Of a stretch of DNA of 48,867 nt, positions 32,954 to 41,192 are shown one piece after another. Below the pieces are notes generated by a model. The model searched no databases. It had not been told where the DNA came from and was given only the letters and a program-made list of their open reading frames with translations. Made by a program: the position numbers and the translations under genes. The stretch is from Barnesiella sp. GTDB taxonomy: Bacteria; Bacteroidota; Bacteroidia; Bacteroidales; Muribaculaceae. Location of the stretch: NCBI GenBank assembly GCA_014800945.1, contig JAAVFD010000037.1:1-48867 (forward strand), written 5' to 3'. Positions within the stretch are counted from its first letter, which is position 1. The number at the start of each line of letters is the position of its first letter.

Positions 32954-34066
32954 ATGACCAATCGACGCATTTTTTGTTTGTGTGCAGCTTTGCTTTCTGT
33001 AGCAGCCGGTTTTGCCGCCAAGCCATTGGCAAAAATTTGTGTAAGCAATAAATTGCCTCAATGGCGAACCGAGATGGTAGAGGTGGATGCCTCAAAGCTA
33101 CCCGAAGGCAATTTTGTGATTACAGATAATAACGGTATCGAAGTACCATGGCAGCGCACTTACGATAACAAAGTTATTTTTCCGGCATCAGTGGCACCTG
33201 CTTCAACAGATATGTTCATAGTTAAGGAGGGTAAACCGACTGCAATTGACAATATTGTTTATGCCGCTTTTTATCCTGAACGTGTTGATGATTTTGCGTG
33301 GGAAAATGATTTTGCGGCTTACAGAGCTTACGGAGCGGCTTCAGGAGGCGGAGTCTCCGGATATGATGTGTTCACTAAATCGACAACACGTCCGGTGGTG
33401 CCTGAAAGATATTTCAAAGAGCTTGTTCAGAAAGTGTCCTATCATATAGACCATGGTGACGGTATGGATCAGTATGATGTAGGTGCTACTCTTGGCGGAG
33501 GTGCTTCCGCTCCTTTGGATAAGAGTGGAAATCTAATATTTCCCGGAGCTTTCTCGCAATGGAGAATTTTGGATAACGGACCTCTTCGCACTACTTTTGA
33601 ACTGGTATATGAGTATGGTGGCGGTAAAGATATACGCACAATCACGCTGGATGCCGGCTCACCTTTCAATCACTCTGTATGCCGAATAGAAAATATAGAT
33701 GCTGATTCAATAGCAGCCGGAATCGTGGTTCACAAACCGGCGACTGAAGACTACCTTTTAGGAGATGGATTTGCTGCATACTCTGATCCTACAACCGGAC
33801 CCGGAAGAGGATACGGAAATATATATATAGGTGTGATAAACCCTGCCAAGGGTGGTGCATACTATAAACCTCTGAGTAAGGAGAAAGGTACAGCAGTAGG
33901 ACATCTGCTCACAACGGCACCTTACTCTCCCGGAAAAGAATTCTCTTACTACTGGGGCTCGTCCTGGAGCAAAGGTAGAACCTTGACTTTCAATAACTGG
34001 ATAGCTCAGGTTAAGGATTTTCAAACCCGCCTGGAGTCACCGCTTGAAGTAAAAGTAACACGTTGA
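32954..34066 (+). CDS. Secreted DUF4861-family protein
   Basis: A 370-residue protein with a signal peptide (FCLCAALLSVAAGFA). It matches my memory of the DUF4861 family: KICVSNKLPQWRTEMVEV at the start, VPWQRTYDNKVIFPASV, SGGGVSGYDVFTKSTTRPVVPERYF and YHIDHGDGMDQYDVGATLGGGASAP. The composition is mainly beta-strand with several conserved acidic and aromatic residues. The biochemical function is not established to my knowledge; relatives are found with GH88/GH105 enzymes and lyases. As first gene of the uronate operon (22 bp before kduD) it probably acts in the periplasm on lyase or GH88 products, for example as a lyase, hydrolase or binding protein. Confidence 0.78.
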   Translation: MTNRRIFCLCAALLSVAAGFAAKPLAKICVSNKLPQWRTEMVEVDASKLPEGNFVITDNNGIEVPWQRTYDNKVIFPASVAPASTDMFIVKEGKPTAIDNIVYAAFYPERVDDFAWENDFAAYRAYGAASGGGVSGYDVFTKSTTRPVVPERYFKELVQKVSYHIDHGDGMDQYDVGATLGGGASAPLDKSGNLIFPGAFSQWRILDNGPLRTTFELVYEYGGGKDIRTITLDAGSPFNHSVCRIENIDADSIAAGIVVHKPATEDYLLGDGFAAYSDPTTGPGRGYGNIYIGVINPAKGGAYYKPLSKEKGTAVGHLLTTAPYSPGKEFSYYWGSSWSKGRTLTFNNWIAQVKDFQTRLESPLEVKVTR

Positions 34067-34088
34067 ATATTAAAATAAAAAAGGTAAT

Positions 34089-34883
34089 ATGGTAAATTTT
34101 TCACTTGATGGGAAAGTGGCTCTCGTAACAGGCGGAGCTTATGGTATAGGTCTTGCTATCGCACAGGCACTCGCTGAGGCAGGGGCTAAAATCGTTTTTA
34201 ACTGCTCACGCCAGGAGACAGTTGATCGCGGACTCAAAGCTTATAAAGACCTCGGAATAGAAGCTAAAGGTTACTTATGTGATGTAACTGACGAGGCTGC
34301 CGTAAAGGCTATGATAGCTGATATTGAGGCTACAATAGGCACCGTAGATATCCTTGTAAATAATGCCGGTATTATCAAGCGTATTCCAATGGAGGAAATG
34401 GCTGTGGATGATTTCCGCAAAGTAATTGATATTGATCTTGTAGGTCCATTCATCTGTGCTAAGGCTGTTATACCCGGAATGATAAAGAAGGGTCATGGCA
34501 AAATTATCAACATTTGCTCGATGATGAGCGAGCTTGGCAGAGAAACAGTGAGTGCATACGCATCGGCTAAGGGTGGTCTCAAGATGCTCACACGCAACAT
34601 CTGCTCCGAGTATGGAGAGCATAATATCCAGTGTAATGCAATAGGTCCGGGCTACATTGCTACAGAACAGACCGCACCTCTCCGCGAGTTACAGCCGGAT
34701 GGTAGCCGCCATCCTTTTGATTCGTTTATTATATCAAAAACTCCTGCTGCTCGTTGGGGTGTTCCGGAAGATTTGATGGGTCCGGCTGTATTCCTTGCAT
34801 CGGATGCATCTAACTTTGTAAACGGTCACATTCTATACGTGGACGGAGGTATTCTCGCATATATCGGAAAACAGCCTAAATAA
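34089..34883 (+). CDS. kduD: 2-dehydro-3-deoxy-D-gluconate 5-dehydrogenase-like SDR
   Basis: A 264-residue short-chain dehydrogenase, cytoplasmic (no signal peptide). The cofactor loop is TGGAYGIG (about residues 15-22), NNAG is in ILVNNAGII, and the catalytic Tyr-Lys pair is YASAK. Databases often name this group gluconate 5-dehydrogenase; the neighbours kduI, kdgK and eda argue that it reduces 2,5-diketo-3-deoxygluconate (DKII) to 2-keto-3-deoxygluconate with NAD(P)H. A ribosome site AAAAGG precedes the ATG at 34089. Its stop overlaps the start of the permease gene by one base, so translation is coupled. Confidence 0.88.
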   Translation: MVNFSLDGKVALVTGGAYGIGLAIAQALAEAGAKIVFNCSRQETVDRGLKAYKDLGIEAKGYLCDVTDEAAVKAMIADIEATIGTVDILVNNAGIIKRIPMEEMAVDDFRKVIDIDLVGPFICAKAVIPGMIKKGHGKIINICSMMSELGRETVSAYASAKGGLKMLTRNICSEYGEHNIQCNAIGPGYIATEQTAPLRELQPDGSRHPFDSFIISKTPAARWGVPEDLMGPAVFLASDASNFVNGHILYVDGGILAYIGKQPK

Positions 34884-36304
34884 TGGAAGCGGTTTTCAGT
34901 TATATAATAGGACTCGGCGCTGCTGTGATGATGCCTGTGATTTTCACGGTGCTCGGGCTCTGTATCGGTATCAGATTAGGCGATGCTCTAAAGAGTGGAC
35001 TTAAAGTCGGTGTAGGTTTTGTAGGGCTTTCAATAGTTACCGCACTGCTGACTTCCGCTCTCGGACCTGCGCTTAATTCAGTAGTAGATATTTATCACTT
35101 GCAGCTCAAGGTGTTTGACATGGGGTGGCCTGCAGCGGCATCAGTTGCTTACAATACAGCTGTGGGTGCATTTATAATTCCGGTATGTCTTGGTGTCAAT
35201 ATACTTATGCTTATCACCAAAACCACCAGAACTGTGAATATCGACCTGTGGAACTACTGGCATTTCGCATTTATAGGTGCCGTTATTTTCTTTGCAAGCG
35301 ATTCTCTTGCGTGGGGATTTTTTGGAGCGATTATTTGCTATATCTTCACCCTCATTCTTGCGGATATGACAGCTAAGAAGTTTCAGGATTTCTATAAGGA
35401 CATGGATGGAATATCCATTCCTCAGCCTTTCTGTGCCGGATTTGCGCCATTTGCGTGGGCTATAAATAAAGGTCTTGATAAAATTCCCGGAATTGAAAAG
35501 ATAGAAATTGATGCCGAGGGTATGAAGAAGAAATTCGGATTACTTGGCGAACCCCTGTTTCTCGGAGTGGTTGTAGGTGTAGTTATCGGATGTCTCACTT
35601 GCTCTTCATGGGGTGAGATCGTAGATAAAATTCCTTATATACTGGGTTTAGGCATCAAAATGGGCGCTGTGATGGAGTTGATTCCGAGAGTCACAGTGCT
35701 GTTTATTGAAGGACTTAAACCGATAAGCGATGCAACCCGAAGTTTGATTGCACGCAGATTCAAGGGAGCCGACGGGCTAAATATCGGCATGAGCCCGGCT
35801 CTGGTAATCGGTCATCCTACCACTCTTGTAGTGTCTCTCCTTCTTATTCCGGTTACTTTGGTTTTGGCAGTATTGCTTCCGGGAAATCAGTTCCTGCCTC
35901 TTGCCTCCCTTGCCGGTATGTTTTATGTGTTCCCTCTTGTGCTTCCGTTCACAAAGGGTAATGTTGTGAAAACTTTCATTGTCGGTCTCGTGGTTCTCAC
36001 AGCCGGACTCTATATGGTTACAAACCTTGCACCCGCATTTACTCTGGCGGCTAAAGATGTTTATGCTGTAACGGGAGATGCTGCGGTGGCAATACCTGAT
36101 GGATTTGAAGGCGGAAGCCTCGACTTCGCATCCTCACCTTTGGCTTGGGTTATTTACCAGTGTACCGAAAATCTGAAATGGATTGGTGCAGGTGCGCTTG
36201 TGCTTATTACCATGGTGATGATGTGGTGGAACAGGGTTCACATCATTCGCAATCAGCAGGCTATGATAAAAGCGAATTCCGACAGGATACAGACAACAGA
36301 ATAA
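34883..36304 (+). CDS. Orphan GatC-type PTS EIIC membrane permease
   Basis: A 473-residue inner-membrane protein with about ten to twelve membrane helices, resembling the IIC component of galactitol-type PTS. Family stretches include VGLSIVTALLTSALGPALNSVV, MGWPAAASVAYNTAVGAF and MSPALVIGHPTTLVVSLLLIPVT. No IIA, IIB, HPr or enzyme I gene is in the window, and the protein has no fused IIB domain. It overlaps kduD by one base and lies within a uronate operon, so I infer that it is a PTS-independent carrier for a keto-uronate rather than for galactitol. The hydrophilic loop near residues 190-220 is charged. Confidence 0.88.
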   Translation: MEAVFSYIIGLGAAVMMPVIFTVLGLCIGIRLGDALKSGLKVGVGFVGLSIVTALLTSALGPALNSVVDIYHLQLKVFDMGWPAAASVAYNTAVGAFIIPVCLGVNILMLITKTTRTVNIDLWNYWHFAFIGAVIFFASDSLAWGFFGAIICYIFTLILADMTAKKFQDFYKDMDGISIPQPFCAGFAPFAWAINKGLDKIPGIEKIEIDAEGMKKKFGLLGEPLFLGVVVGVVIGCLTCSSWGEIVDKIPYILGLGIKMGAVMELIPRVTVLFIEGLKPISDATRSLIARRFKGADGLNIGMSPALVIGHPTTLVVSLLLIPVTLVLAVLLPGNQFLPLASLAGMFYVFPLVLPFTKGNVVKTFIVGLVVLTAGLYMVTNLAPAFTLAAKDVYAVTGDAAVAIPDGFEGGSLDFASSPLAWVIYQCTENLKWIGAGALVLITMVMMWWNRVHIIRNQQAMIKANSDRIQTTE

Positions 36305-36316
36305 GCTATTAAATTA

Positions 36317-37633
36317 ATGACAGAAGATTTTACTGAAGTAAATGAACGCTATTCTCTGCCTGAAGCTATACGCGAGGCGCAGAGATGTCTTCATTGTAAA
36401 GTTCCCTCATGCAAAAAGGGATGTCCCATAAACAATGATATTCCCGAATGGATTGCTGAACTTGCCAAAGGCAATTTCGGTAATGCCATGTCCATTATCA
36501 ATGAGCGCAGCAATTTGCCTGCCGTTTGCGGTAGAGTGTGTGGTCATGAGAGACAGTGCGAGGGTAACTGCGTTCTTGCCAAAAAAGGACAGCATATAAA
36601 TATTGGTAAGCTTGAACGCTTTGTAGCTGATTTTGACTCGGAGGCAGATCTCAGCCATGAGGCTATCCCGGAAAAACACCGCGGAAAGGTGGCGGTGATA
36701 GGAAGTGGACCGGCGGGTCTGACTATTGCAGGTGATTTGTCAAGACAAGGTTTTGCTGTTGAAATTTTCGAAATGGAGCCGGAACCGGGCGGTGTGCTCA
36801 TGTACGGCATTCCTGAGTATCGCTTGCCGAAGGAAGTGGTTCGCCGGGAAATCAAGAAAATTGAAAATCTCGGGGTAATATTTCATTTGAATACCACCAT
36901 AGGAGAGAATTTTACAATAGATGACCTGTTTGCCAAAGGTTTTGATGCAATATTTATGGGAACAGGCACCGGTGTACCCAAAAGACTGGATATTCCCGGT
37001 ATAAATCACCCGGCAGTTCGTCAGGCAATCCGTTTTCTAAGGCGCGTTAGTCTGTTTGAAAGTGGTTGGATGTCAAGAGATGAGGTTATTGTCGGCAATG
37101 GTGACAGGGTGTTTGTGATTGGTTGCGGCAACACAGCCATTGATGCAGCACGCACAGCTCTCAGAATGGGTAGTAAAGAGGTGAATGTGATATATCACCG
37201 GACTGTTGACAATATGAATGCACTGCGTGCGGAGTACGACGATGCTGTTAAGGAAGGCGTTAATTTTTTCTGGAAAACAAATCTTGTGAGTATTCAAGCA
37301 CTGGATGATAAGCGTATTAAAGAAGTGACTCTGAATATTGACGGCAAGGAAACAGTGCTTCCCGCAGATCATGTGATTATGGCTATAGGTAGTGCACCGG
37401 CATCAAGAATCGTTTCATCAACAGATGGAATTGAGGTGGATAACAAAGGCTATGTGCTTACAAGAGAAAGTCCTTATGGTATGACGAGCCGAAAAGGTGT
37501 GTTTGCAGGAGGCGATGTTACCAACCGTCCGGCAACAGTTGTTCATGCTATGCGTGATGCCAAGCTTGTTGCAGAAGGAATTGCACGCTATGTAGATGCT
37601 GTTAAGCTGATGGAAAGTATTAATAATGAATAA
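36317..37633 (+). CDS. GltD-like FAD/[4Fe-4S] NAD(P)-dependent oxidoreductase
   Basis: A 438-residue flavoprotein with the architecture of the glutamate synthase small subunit and of the N-terminal part of dihydropyrimidine dehydrogenase. The N-terminus binds two iron-sulfur clusters (CLHCKVPSCKKGCP and CGRVCGHERQCEGNC). The FAD loop is VIGSGPAGL (about residue 124) and the NAD(P) loop is VIGCGNTAIDAA (about 270); the C-terminal GGDVTNRPATVVHAM closes the FAD site. No glutamate synthase large subunit or other partner is nearby. Here it lies between the permease (12 bp) and kdgK (10 bp) genes in a uronate operon, so it may move electrons between NAD(P)H and an unknown acceptor. Function is unassigned. 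Confidence 0.85.
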   Translation: MTEDFTEVNERYSLPEAIREAQRCLHCKVPSCKKGCPINNDIPEWIAELAKGNFGNAMSIINERSNLPAVCGRVCGHERQCEGNCVLAKKGQHINIGKLERFVADFDSEADLSHEAIPEKHRGKVAVIGSGPAGLTIAGDLSRQGFAVEIFEMEPEPGGVLMYGIPEYRLPKEVVRREIKKIENLGVIFHLNTTIGENFTIDDLFAKGFDAIFMGTGTGVPKRLDIPGINHPAVRQAIRFLRRVSLFESGWMSRDEVIVGNGDRVFVIGCGNTAIDAARTALRMGSKEVNVIYHRTVDNMNALRAEYDDAVKEGVNFFWKTNLVSIQALDDKRIKEVTLNIDGKETVLPADHVIMAIGSAPASRIVSSTDGIEVDNKGYVLTRESPYGMTSRKGVFAGGDVTNRPATVVHAMRDAKLVAEGIARYVDAVKLMESINNE

Positions 37634-37643
37634 TAGAGAAGTA

Positions 37644-38666
37644 ATGAGCAAAATAATAACTCTTGGAGAAATAATGCTTAGATTGTCACCCGCAGGTTGT
37701 AACCGATTTGTGCAGGTTGACAGTTTTGATGTGATATGGGGTGGTGGAGAAGCCAATGTAGCAGTGAGTTGCGCAAACTACGGGCATGACGCTTTCTTTG
37801 TCAGCAAGCTACCAACTCATGCAATCGGGCAGGCGGCAGTAAGTGCACTGCGTAGATACGGTGTTTGTACAGATTATATAGCCCGTGGTGGTAATCGTGT
37901 GGGAATTTATTATTGTGAAACAGGTGCTTCTATGCGCCCCTCTAAAGTGATATACGATCGCGCCAATTCAGCTATTGCAGAAGCAAATCCTGAGGATTTT
38001 GATTTTGATGCGATAATGGAAGGTGCTGACTGGTTTCATTGGAGCGGAATCACTCCGGCAATCAGTGATAAGGCGGCAGAGTTAACGCGTCTTGCATGTG
38101 AGGCGGCAAAGCGCAAGGGAGTAACTGTGAGCTGTGACCTTAATTTCCGTAAAAAATTGTGGACGAAGGAAAAAGCGCAGAGCATCATGCGTCCCCTTAT
38201 GCAATATGTTGACGTGTGTATCGGTAATGAGGAGGATGCTGAATTGTGTCTCGGATTCAAACCGGCTGCCGATATTGAGAACGGTGTGACAGATGCTTCC
38301 GGTTATAAAGAAATATTCAAAGCAATGGCTGCTGAATTCGGTTTCAAGTATGTCGCATCAACTCTCCGGGAATCCTTCTCGGCAACTCATAACGGATGGA
38401 AAGCTATGATTTTCAATGGCGAGGAGTTTTATGAAAGCAAGCGTTATGATATCAATCCCATAATTGACAGAGTTGGAGGCGGTGACTCTTTCTCGGGAGG
38501 ACTTATTCACGGTTTGCTGACAATGAGTACTCAGGGTGAAGCTTTGGAGTTTGCGGTAGCGGCTTCAGCGTTGAAGCAGACTATTCCCGGAGATTTCAAT
38601 CTTGTAACTGCCGACGAAGTTAAAGCTCTTGCCGGTGGTTCGGCTAACGGAAGGGTTCAGCGTTAA
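37644..38666 (+). CDS. kdgK: 2-keto-3-deoxygluconate kinase (PfkB family)
   Basis: A 340-residue sugar kinase that phosphorylates KDG to KDPG with ATP in the cytoplasm. N-terminal [12 protein letters not shown] and [23 protein letters not shown] bind the sugar; the C-terminal [16 protein letters not shown] is the PfkB signature, with the catalytic Asp in GGGDSF. The ATG at 37644 is chosen because relatives start just before this motif and an AGAGAAG precedes it; another ATG at 37626 overlaps the preceding gene. Its neighbours before and after in the pathway (kduD, eda) support the assignment. Confidence 0.92.
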   Translation: MSKIITLGEIMLRLSPAGCNRFVQVDSFDVIWGGGEANVAVSCANYGHDAFFVSKLPTHAIGQAAVSALRRYGVCTDYIARGGNRVGIYYCETGASMRPSKVIYDRANSAIAEANPEDFDFDAIMEGADWFHWSGITPAISDKAAELTRLACEAAKRKGVTVSCDLNFRKKLWTKEKAQSIMRPLMQYVDVCIGNEEDAELCLGFKPAADIENGVTDASGYKEIFKAMAAEFGFKYVASTLRESFSATHNGWKAMIFNGEEFYESKRYDINPIIDRVGGGDSFSGGLIHGLLTMSTQGEALEFAVAASALKQTIPGDFNLVTADEVKALAGGSANGRVQR

Positions 38667-38682
38667 TTATAAAGATGTTACT

Positions 38683-39351
38683 ATGGCAAAATTTGATAAA
38701 ATTGCAGTTCTGAATAAAATGGCTCAGGCACCTATGGTACCGGTATTTTATCACAGTGAGGCTGAGGTTGCTTGCAATGTGGTTAAAGCTTGTTACGAAG
38801 GAGGAGTCAGAGTATTTGAGTTTACAAACCGTGGAGACTTTGCACAGGAAGTATTTGCACAGGTGGTTAAATTTGCTGCAAAGGAGTGCCCGGACATGGC
38901 GATAGGTGTTGGGTCGGTTGTTGAACCGGCAACAGCCGCTCTGTATATGCAAAACGGTGCTTGCTTTGTTGTTGGGCCCCTGTTTAATCCTGCAGTGGCA
39001 GCCGTGTGCAATCGTAGGGGAGTTCCTTATGTACCCGGTTGTGGTAGTGTGTCTGAAGTAGGTGCTGCTCAGGAAGTGGGATGTGATGTTTGTAAGGTAT
39101 TCCCCGGCGATGTGCTCAGTCCGAAATTCGTTAAGGGTCTGCTCGCGCCAATGCCTTGGAGCAGGCTTATGGTTACCGGAGGAGTCGAACCCACTGAAGA
39201 GAATCTTACGGCATGGTTTAAGGCGGGAGCATTCTGTGTGGGTATGGGATCCAAACTATTTCCAAAAGAAAAGGTGCTTGCCGGTGACTGGCAATATATA
39301 ACCGAAAAATGTAAGTATTCGTTCAATCTAATATCCCTGATAAAGAAATGA
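38683..39351 (+). CDS. eda: KDPG/KHG aldolase
   Basis: A 222-residue aldolase that splits 2-keto-3-deoxy-6-phosphogluconate into pyruvate and glyceraldehyde-3-phosphate. The Schiff-base lysine is K138 in [10 protein letters not shown] and the acid/base glutamate is E46 in FEFTNRG; the GVGSVVEP and [13 protein letters not shown] segments fit the family. The ATG at 38683 lies 16 bp after kdgK. The stop overlaps the kduI start (ATGA, 4 bp), so the two are translationally coupled. There is no signal peptide; it acts in the cytoplasm. Confidence 0.93.
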   Translation: MAKFDKIAVLNKMAQAPMVPVFYHSEAEVACNVVKACYEGGVRVFEFTNRGDFAQEVFAQVVKFAAKECPDMAIGVGSVVEPATAALYMQNGACFVVGPLFNPAVAAVCNRRGVPYVPGCGSVSEVGAAQEVGCDVCKVFPGDVLSPKFVKGLLAPMPWSRLMVTGGVEPTEENLTAWFKAGAFCVGMGSKLFPKEKVLAGDWQYITEKCKYSFNLISLIKK

Positions 39352-40268
39352 AAAAAGTAATTATGTCCATAGCCATTAGTGTGGCTGCTATTGCTGCCGG
39401 TGCACAGACATCTTACACCGTGATGCGTGCTTGTCATCCGGATGATGTGAAAAAGTATGATACCGACCAGTTGCGTTCTCATTTCATGATGCCTAAAGTT
39501 ATGGAAGAAGACAAGATAAATCTTACATACTCGATGTATGACCGTCTTATCTTCGGCGGAACAATTCCTGTAAACAAAACAGTAGTTCTTGAAACAATAG
39601 ATCCTCTTAAGGCTGAATATTTTCTTGAGCGTCGTGAGCTTGGTGTAATCAATATCGGTGGTGACGGAATAGTATCTGTTGACGGTAAAGATTATGAACT
39701 TCACTTTAAGGATGCGCTTTATGTTGGCAGAGGTAATAAAAACGTTACATTCCGTTCAAAGAATCCGGCAAACCCTGCAAAATTCTATATCAATTCAACG
39801 CCGGCGCATAAAGAATACAAGACTCAGCTTATCACTATTGACGGAAGAAAAGGTTCGTTAAAGGCAAACAGCTTTGCTGCCGGTAAAATGGAGGATAGTA
39901 ATGACAGAGTTATAAATCAACTCATTGTAGCAAATGTTCTTCAGGAAGGACCGTGCCAGTTGCAGATGGGTCTCACTGAGCTAAAGCCCGGATCTGTTTG
40001 GAACACCATGCCTGCTCATACTCACGACCGTAGAGTGGAAGCATATTTCTATTTCAACGTGCCTGATGGTAATGCTATTTGTCATCTTATGGGTGAACCT
40101 CAGCAGGAACGTCTTATATGGCTGCACAACGAACAGGCTGTAATGGCGCCCGAGTGGTCTATCCATGCTGCTGCCGGAACTTCAAACTATATGTTCATCT
40201 GGGGCATGGGTGGAGAAAACCTTGATTATGGTGATATGGATAAGGTTTCTTACACAGAAATGAAATAA
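39348..40268 (+). CDS. kduI: KduI-family 5-keto-4-deoxyuronate isomerase with a signal peptide
   Basis: A 306-residue isomerase that converts 5-keto-4-deoxyuronate (DKI) to 2,5-diketo-3-deoxygluconate (DKII). The zinc ligands are all present: H224 and H226 in [10 protein letters not shown]231, and H273 in WSIHAA. They are offset by exactly 28 from E. coli H196, H198, E203 and H245, so the fold is full length. The extra N-terminus is MKK, a hydrophobic stretch (residues 4-17) and GA before Q20, which reads as a signal peptide cleaved after A19. KduI enzymes are normally cytoplasmic. An internal ATG (codon 26, 39423) could make a leaderless form, but no ribosome site is seen there. It overlaps eda by 4 bp and ends the operon. 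Confidence 0.93.
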   Translation: MKKVIMSIAISVAAIAAGAQTSYTVMRACHPDDVKKYDTDQLRSHFMMPKVMEEDKINLTYSMYDRLIFGGTIPVNKTVVLETIDPLKAEYFLERRELGVINIGGDGIVSVDGKDYELHFKDALYVGRGNKNVTFRSKNPANPAKFYINSTPAHKEYKTQLITIDGRKGSLKANSFAAGKMEDSNDRVINQLIVANVLQEGPCQLQMGLTELKPGSVWNTMPAHTHDRRVEAYFYFNVPDGNAICHLMGEPQQERLIWLHNEQAVMAPEWSIHAAAGTSNYMFIWGMGGENLDYGDMDKVSYTEMK

Positions 40269-40301
40269 GGAATTCCCGCACATTAAAAATCTATTTAAGA
40301 G

Positions 40302-40338
40302 ACTGTGTCGTTTAGCCACGGCACAGTTTCTTATTTTG
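40302..40338 (+). terminator. Terminator of the uronate operon
   Basis: ACTGTGTCG (40302-40310) pairs with CGGCACAGT (40319-40327) across an 8-nt loop with one G-U pair, followed by TTCTTATTTT. It lies about 35 bp past the kduI stop. Confidence 0.8.
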
Positions 40339-40397
40339 TAAGATAACTGATCATCTATGTTAACTTCATGAGTTCTGTCATTGAAGGATTGTGCTTT

Positions 40398-40428
40398 TTT
40401 GGTAAATCATGGAATTTTTGTACTTTTG
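40398..40428 (+). promoter_or_regulatory. Promoter of efp
   Basis: TTTG (40398-40401), 19-nt spacer, TACTTTTG (40421-40428): a full match to the Bacteroides vegetative promoter. The ATG at 40495 follows after about 60 nt of leader. Confidence 0.75.
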
Positions 40429-40494
40429 CAGCGTTATTGACTCAATTTATTTACTGTCAATCTGAAATTTATATAAGAAATCACAATATTTTTT

Positions 40495-41061
40495 ATGGCT
40501 ACAACTGCTGATTTTAAAAACGGAATGTGCCTCGATATCGATGGCAACTATTTCTTTATCGTTGAGTTCCTTCATGTTAAGCCCGGTAAAGGCCCGGCTT
40601 TTGTGCGTACAAAACTGAAAAATGTTAAAACCGGTCGTGTCATTGACAAAACATGGAATAGCGGTGTGAAAGTTGAGGAAGTTCGCATTGAGCGTCGTCC
40701 TTATCAGTACCTTTACAAAGATGACATGGGCTACAACTTTATGCACACTGAAACATTTGAGCAGGTTGCACTTCCCGGTGAAAGCATTGAAGGGGTTCAG
40801 TTCCTCAAGGAAGGCGACATTTGCGAAGCTATGGTTCATGCTGCAACCGATACAATTCTTACTTGCGAGATGCCCACAAGCGTTGTTCTTGAAATTACCT
40901 ACACCGAACCCGGTATCAAAGGCGACACAGCTACAAACACTCTTAAGCCCGCTACTCTCGAAACCGGCGCTGAAGTGCGTGTTCCCCTTTTCTGCAACAT
41001 CGGTGACAAAGTAAAAATCGACACTCGCGACGGTTCATACGTTGAACGTATCAAGGCTTGA
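40495..41061 (+). CDS. efp: Elongation factor P
   Basis: A 188-residue translation factor that helps ribosomes through polyproline stretches. The three-domain layout is intact: domain I with the loop KPGKGPAF (modification-site lysine K32), domain II with [12 protein letters not shown], and domain III ending in the EF-P signature [24 protein letters not shown]. It has its own promoter and terminator, and separates the uronate operon from the GH84 gene, so it is a housekeeping gene and not part of the utilization locus. Confidence 0.97.
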   Translation: MATTADFKNGMCLDIDGNYFFIVEFLHVKPGKGPAFVRTKLKNVKTGRVIDKTWNSGVKVEEVRIERRPYQYLYKDDMGYNFMHTETFEQVALPGESIEGVQFLKEGDICEAMVHAATDTILTCEMPTSVVLEITYTEPGIKGDTATNTLKPATLETGAEVRVPLFCNIGDKVKIDTRDGSYVERIKA

Positions 41062-41088
41062 TAAACCTTGTTATGCAAAATACTAAAC

Positions 41089-41129
41089 AGTGTCTGCGGT
41101 TCTATCGAATTGCGGGCACTTGTTTTTTA
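41089..41129 (+). terminator. Terminator of efp
   Basis: AGTGTCTGC (41089-41097) pairs with GCGGGCACT (41112-41120), with two G-U pairs, followed by TGTTTTTTA. Its T-run overlaps the -33 element of the GH84 promoter. Confidence 0.8.
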
Positions 41130-41150
41130 TGTGTTTATAGCTTAACTTTG
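41120..41150 (+). promoter_or_regulatory. Promoter of the GH84 gene
   Basis: TTG (41120-41122), 20-nt spacer, TAACTTTG (41143-41150). It fits the Bacteroides pattern and gives a leader of about 35 nt before the ATG at 41193. Confidence 0.65.
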
Positions 41151-41192
41151 TCGCATAACAGTGCAATTCAAATAAATAACAGATAAATAACC

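Noticed and set aside
33814-33828. Short AT-dinucleotide run inside the DUF4861 gene as a second phase-variable tract.
   Set aside because: Only about five units, too short to expect frequent slippage.
34883-36304. Galactitol uptake system.
   Set aside because: No GatA, GatB or tagatose-pathway genes are present; all neighbours belong to uronate catabolism.
36317-37633. Glutamate synthase small subunit in the strict sense.
   Set aside because: There is no large subunit nearby and the operon is dedicated to sugar-acid breakdown, so the ammonia-assimilation role is not supported.
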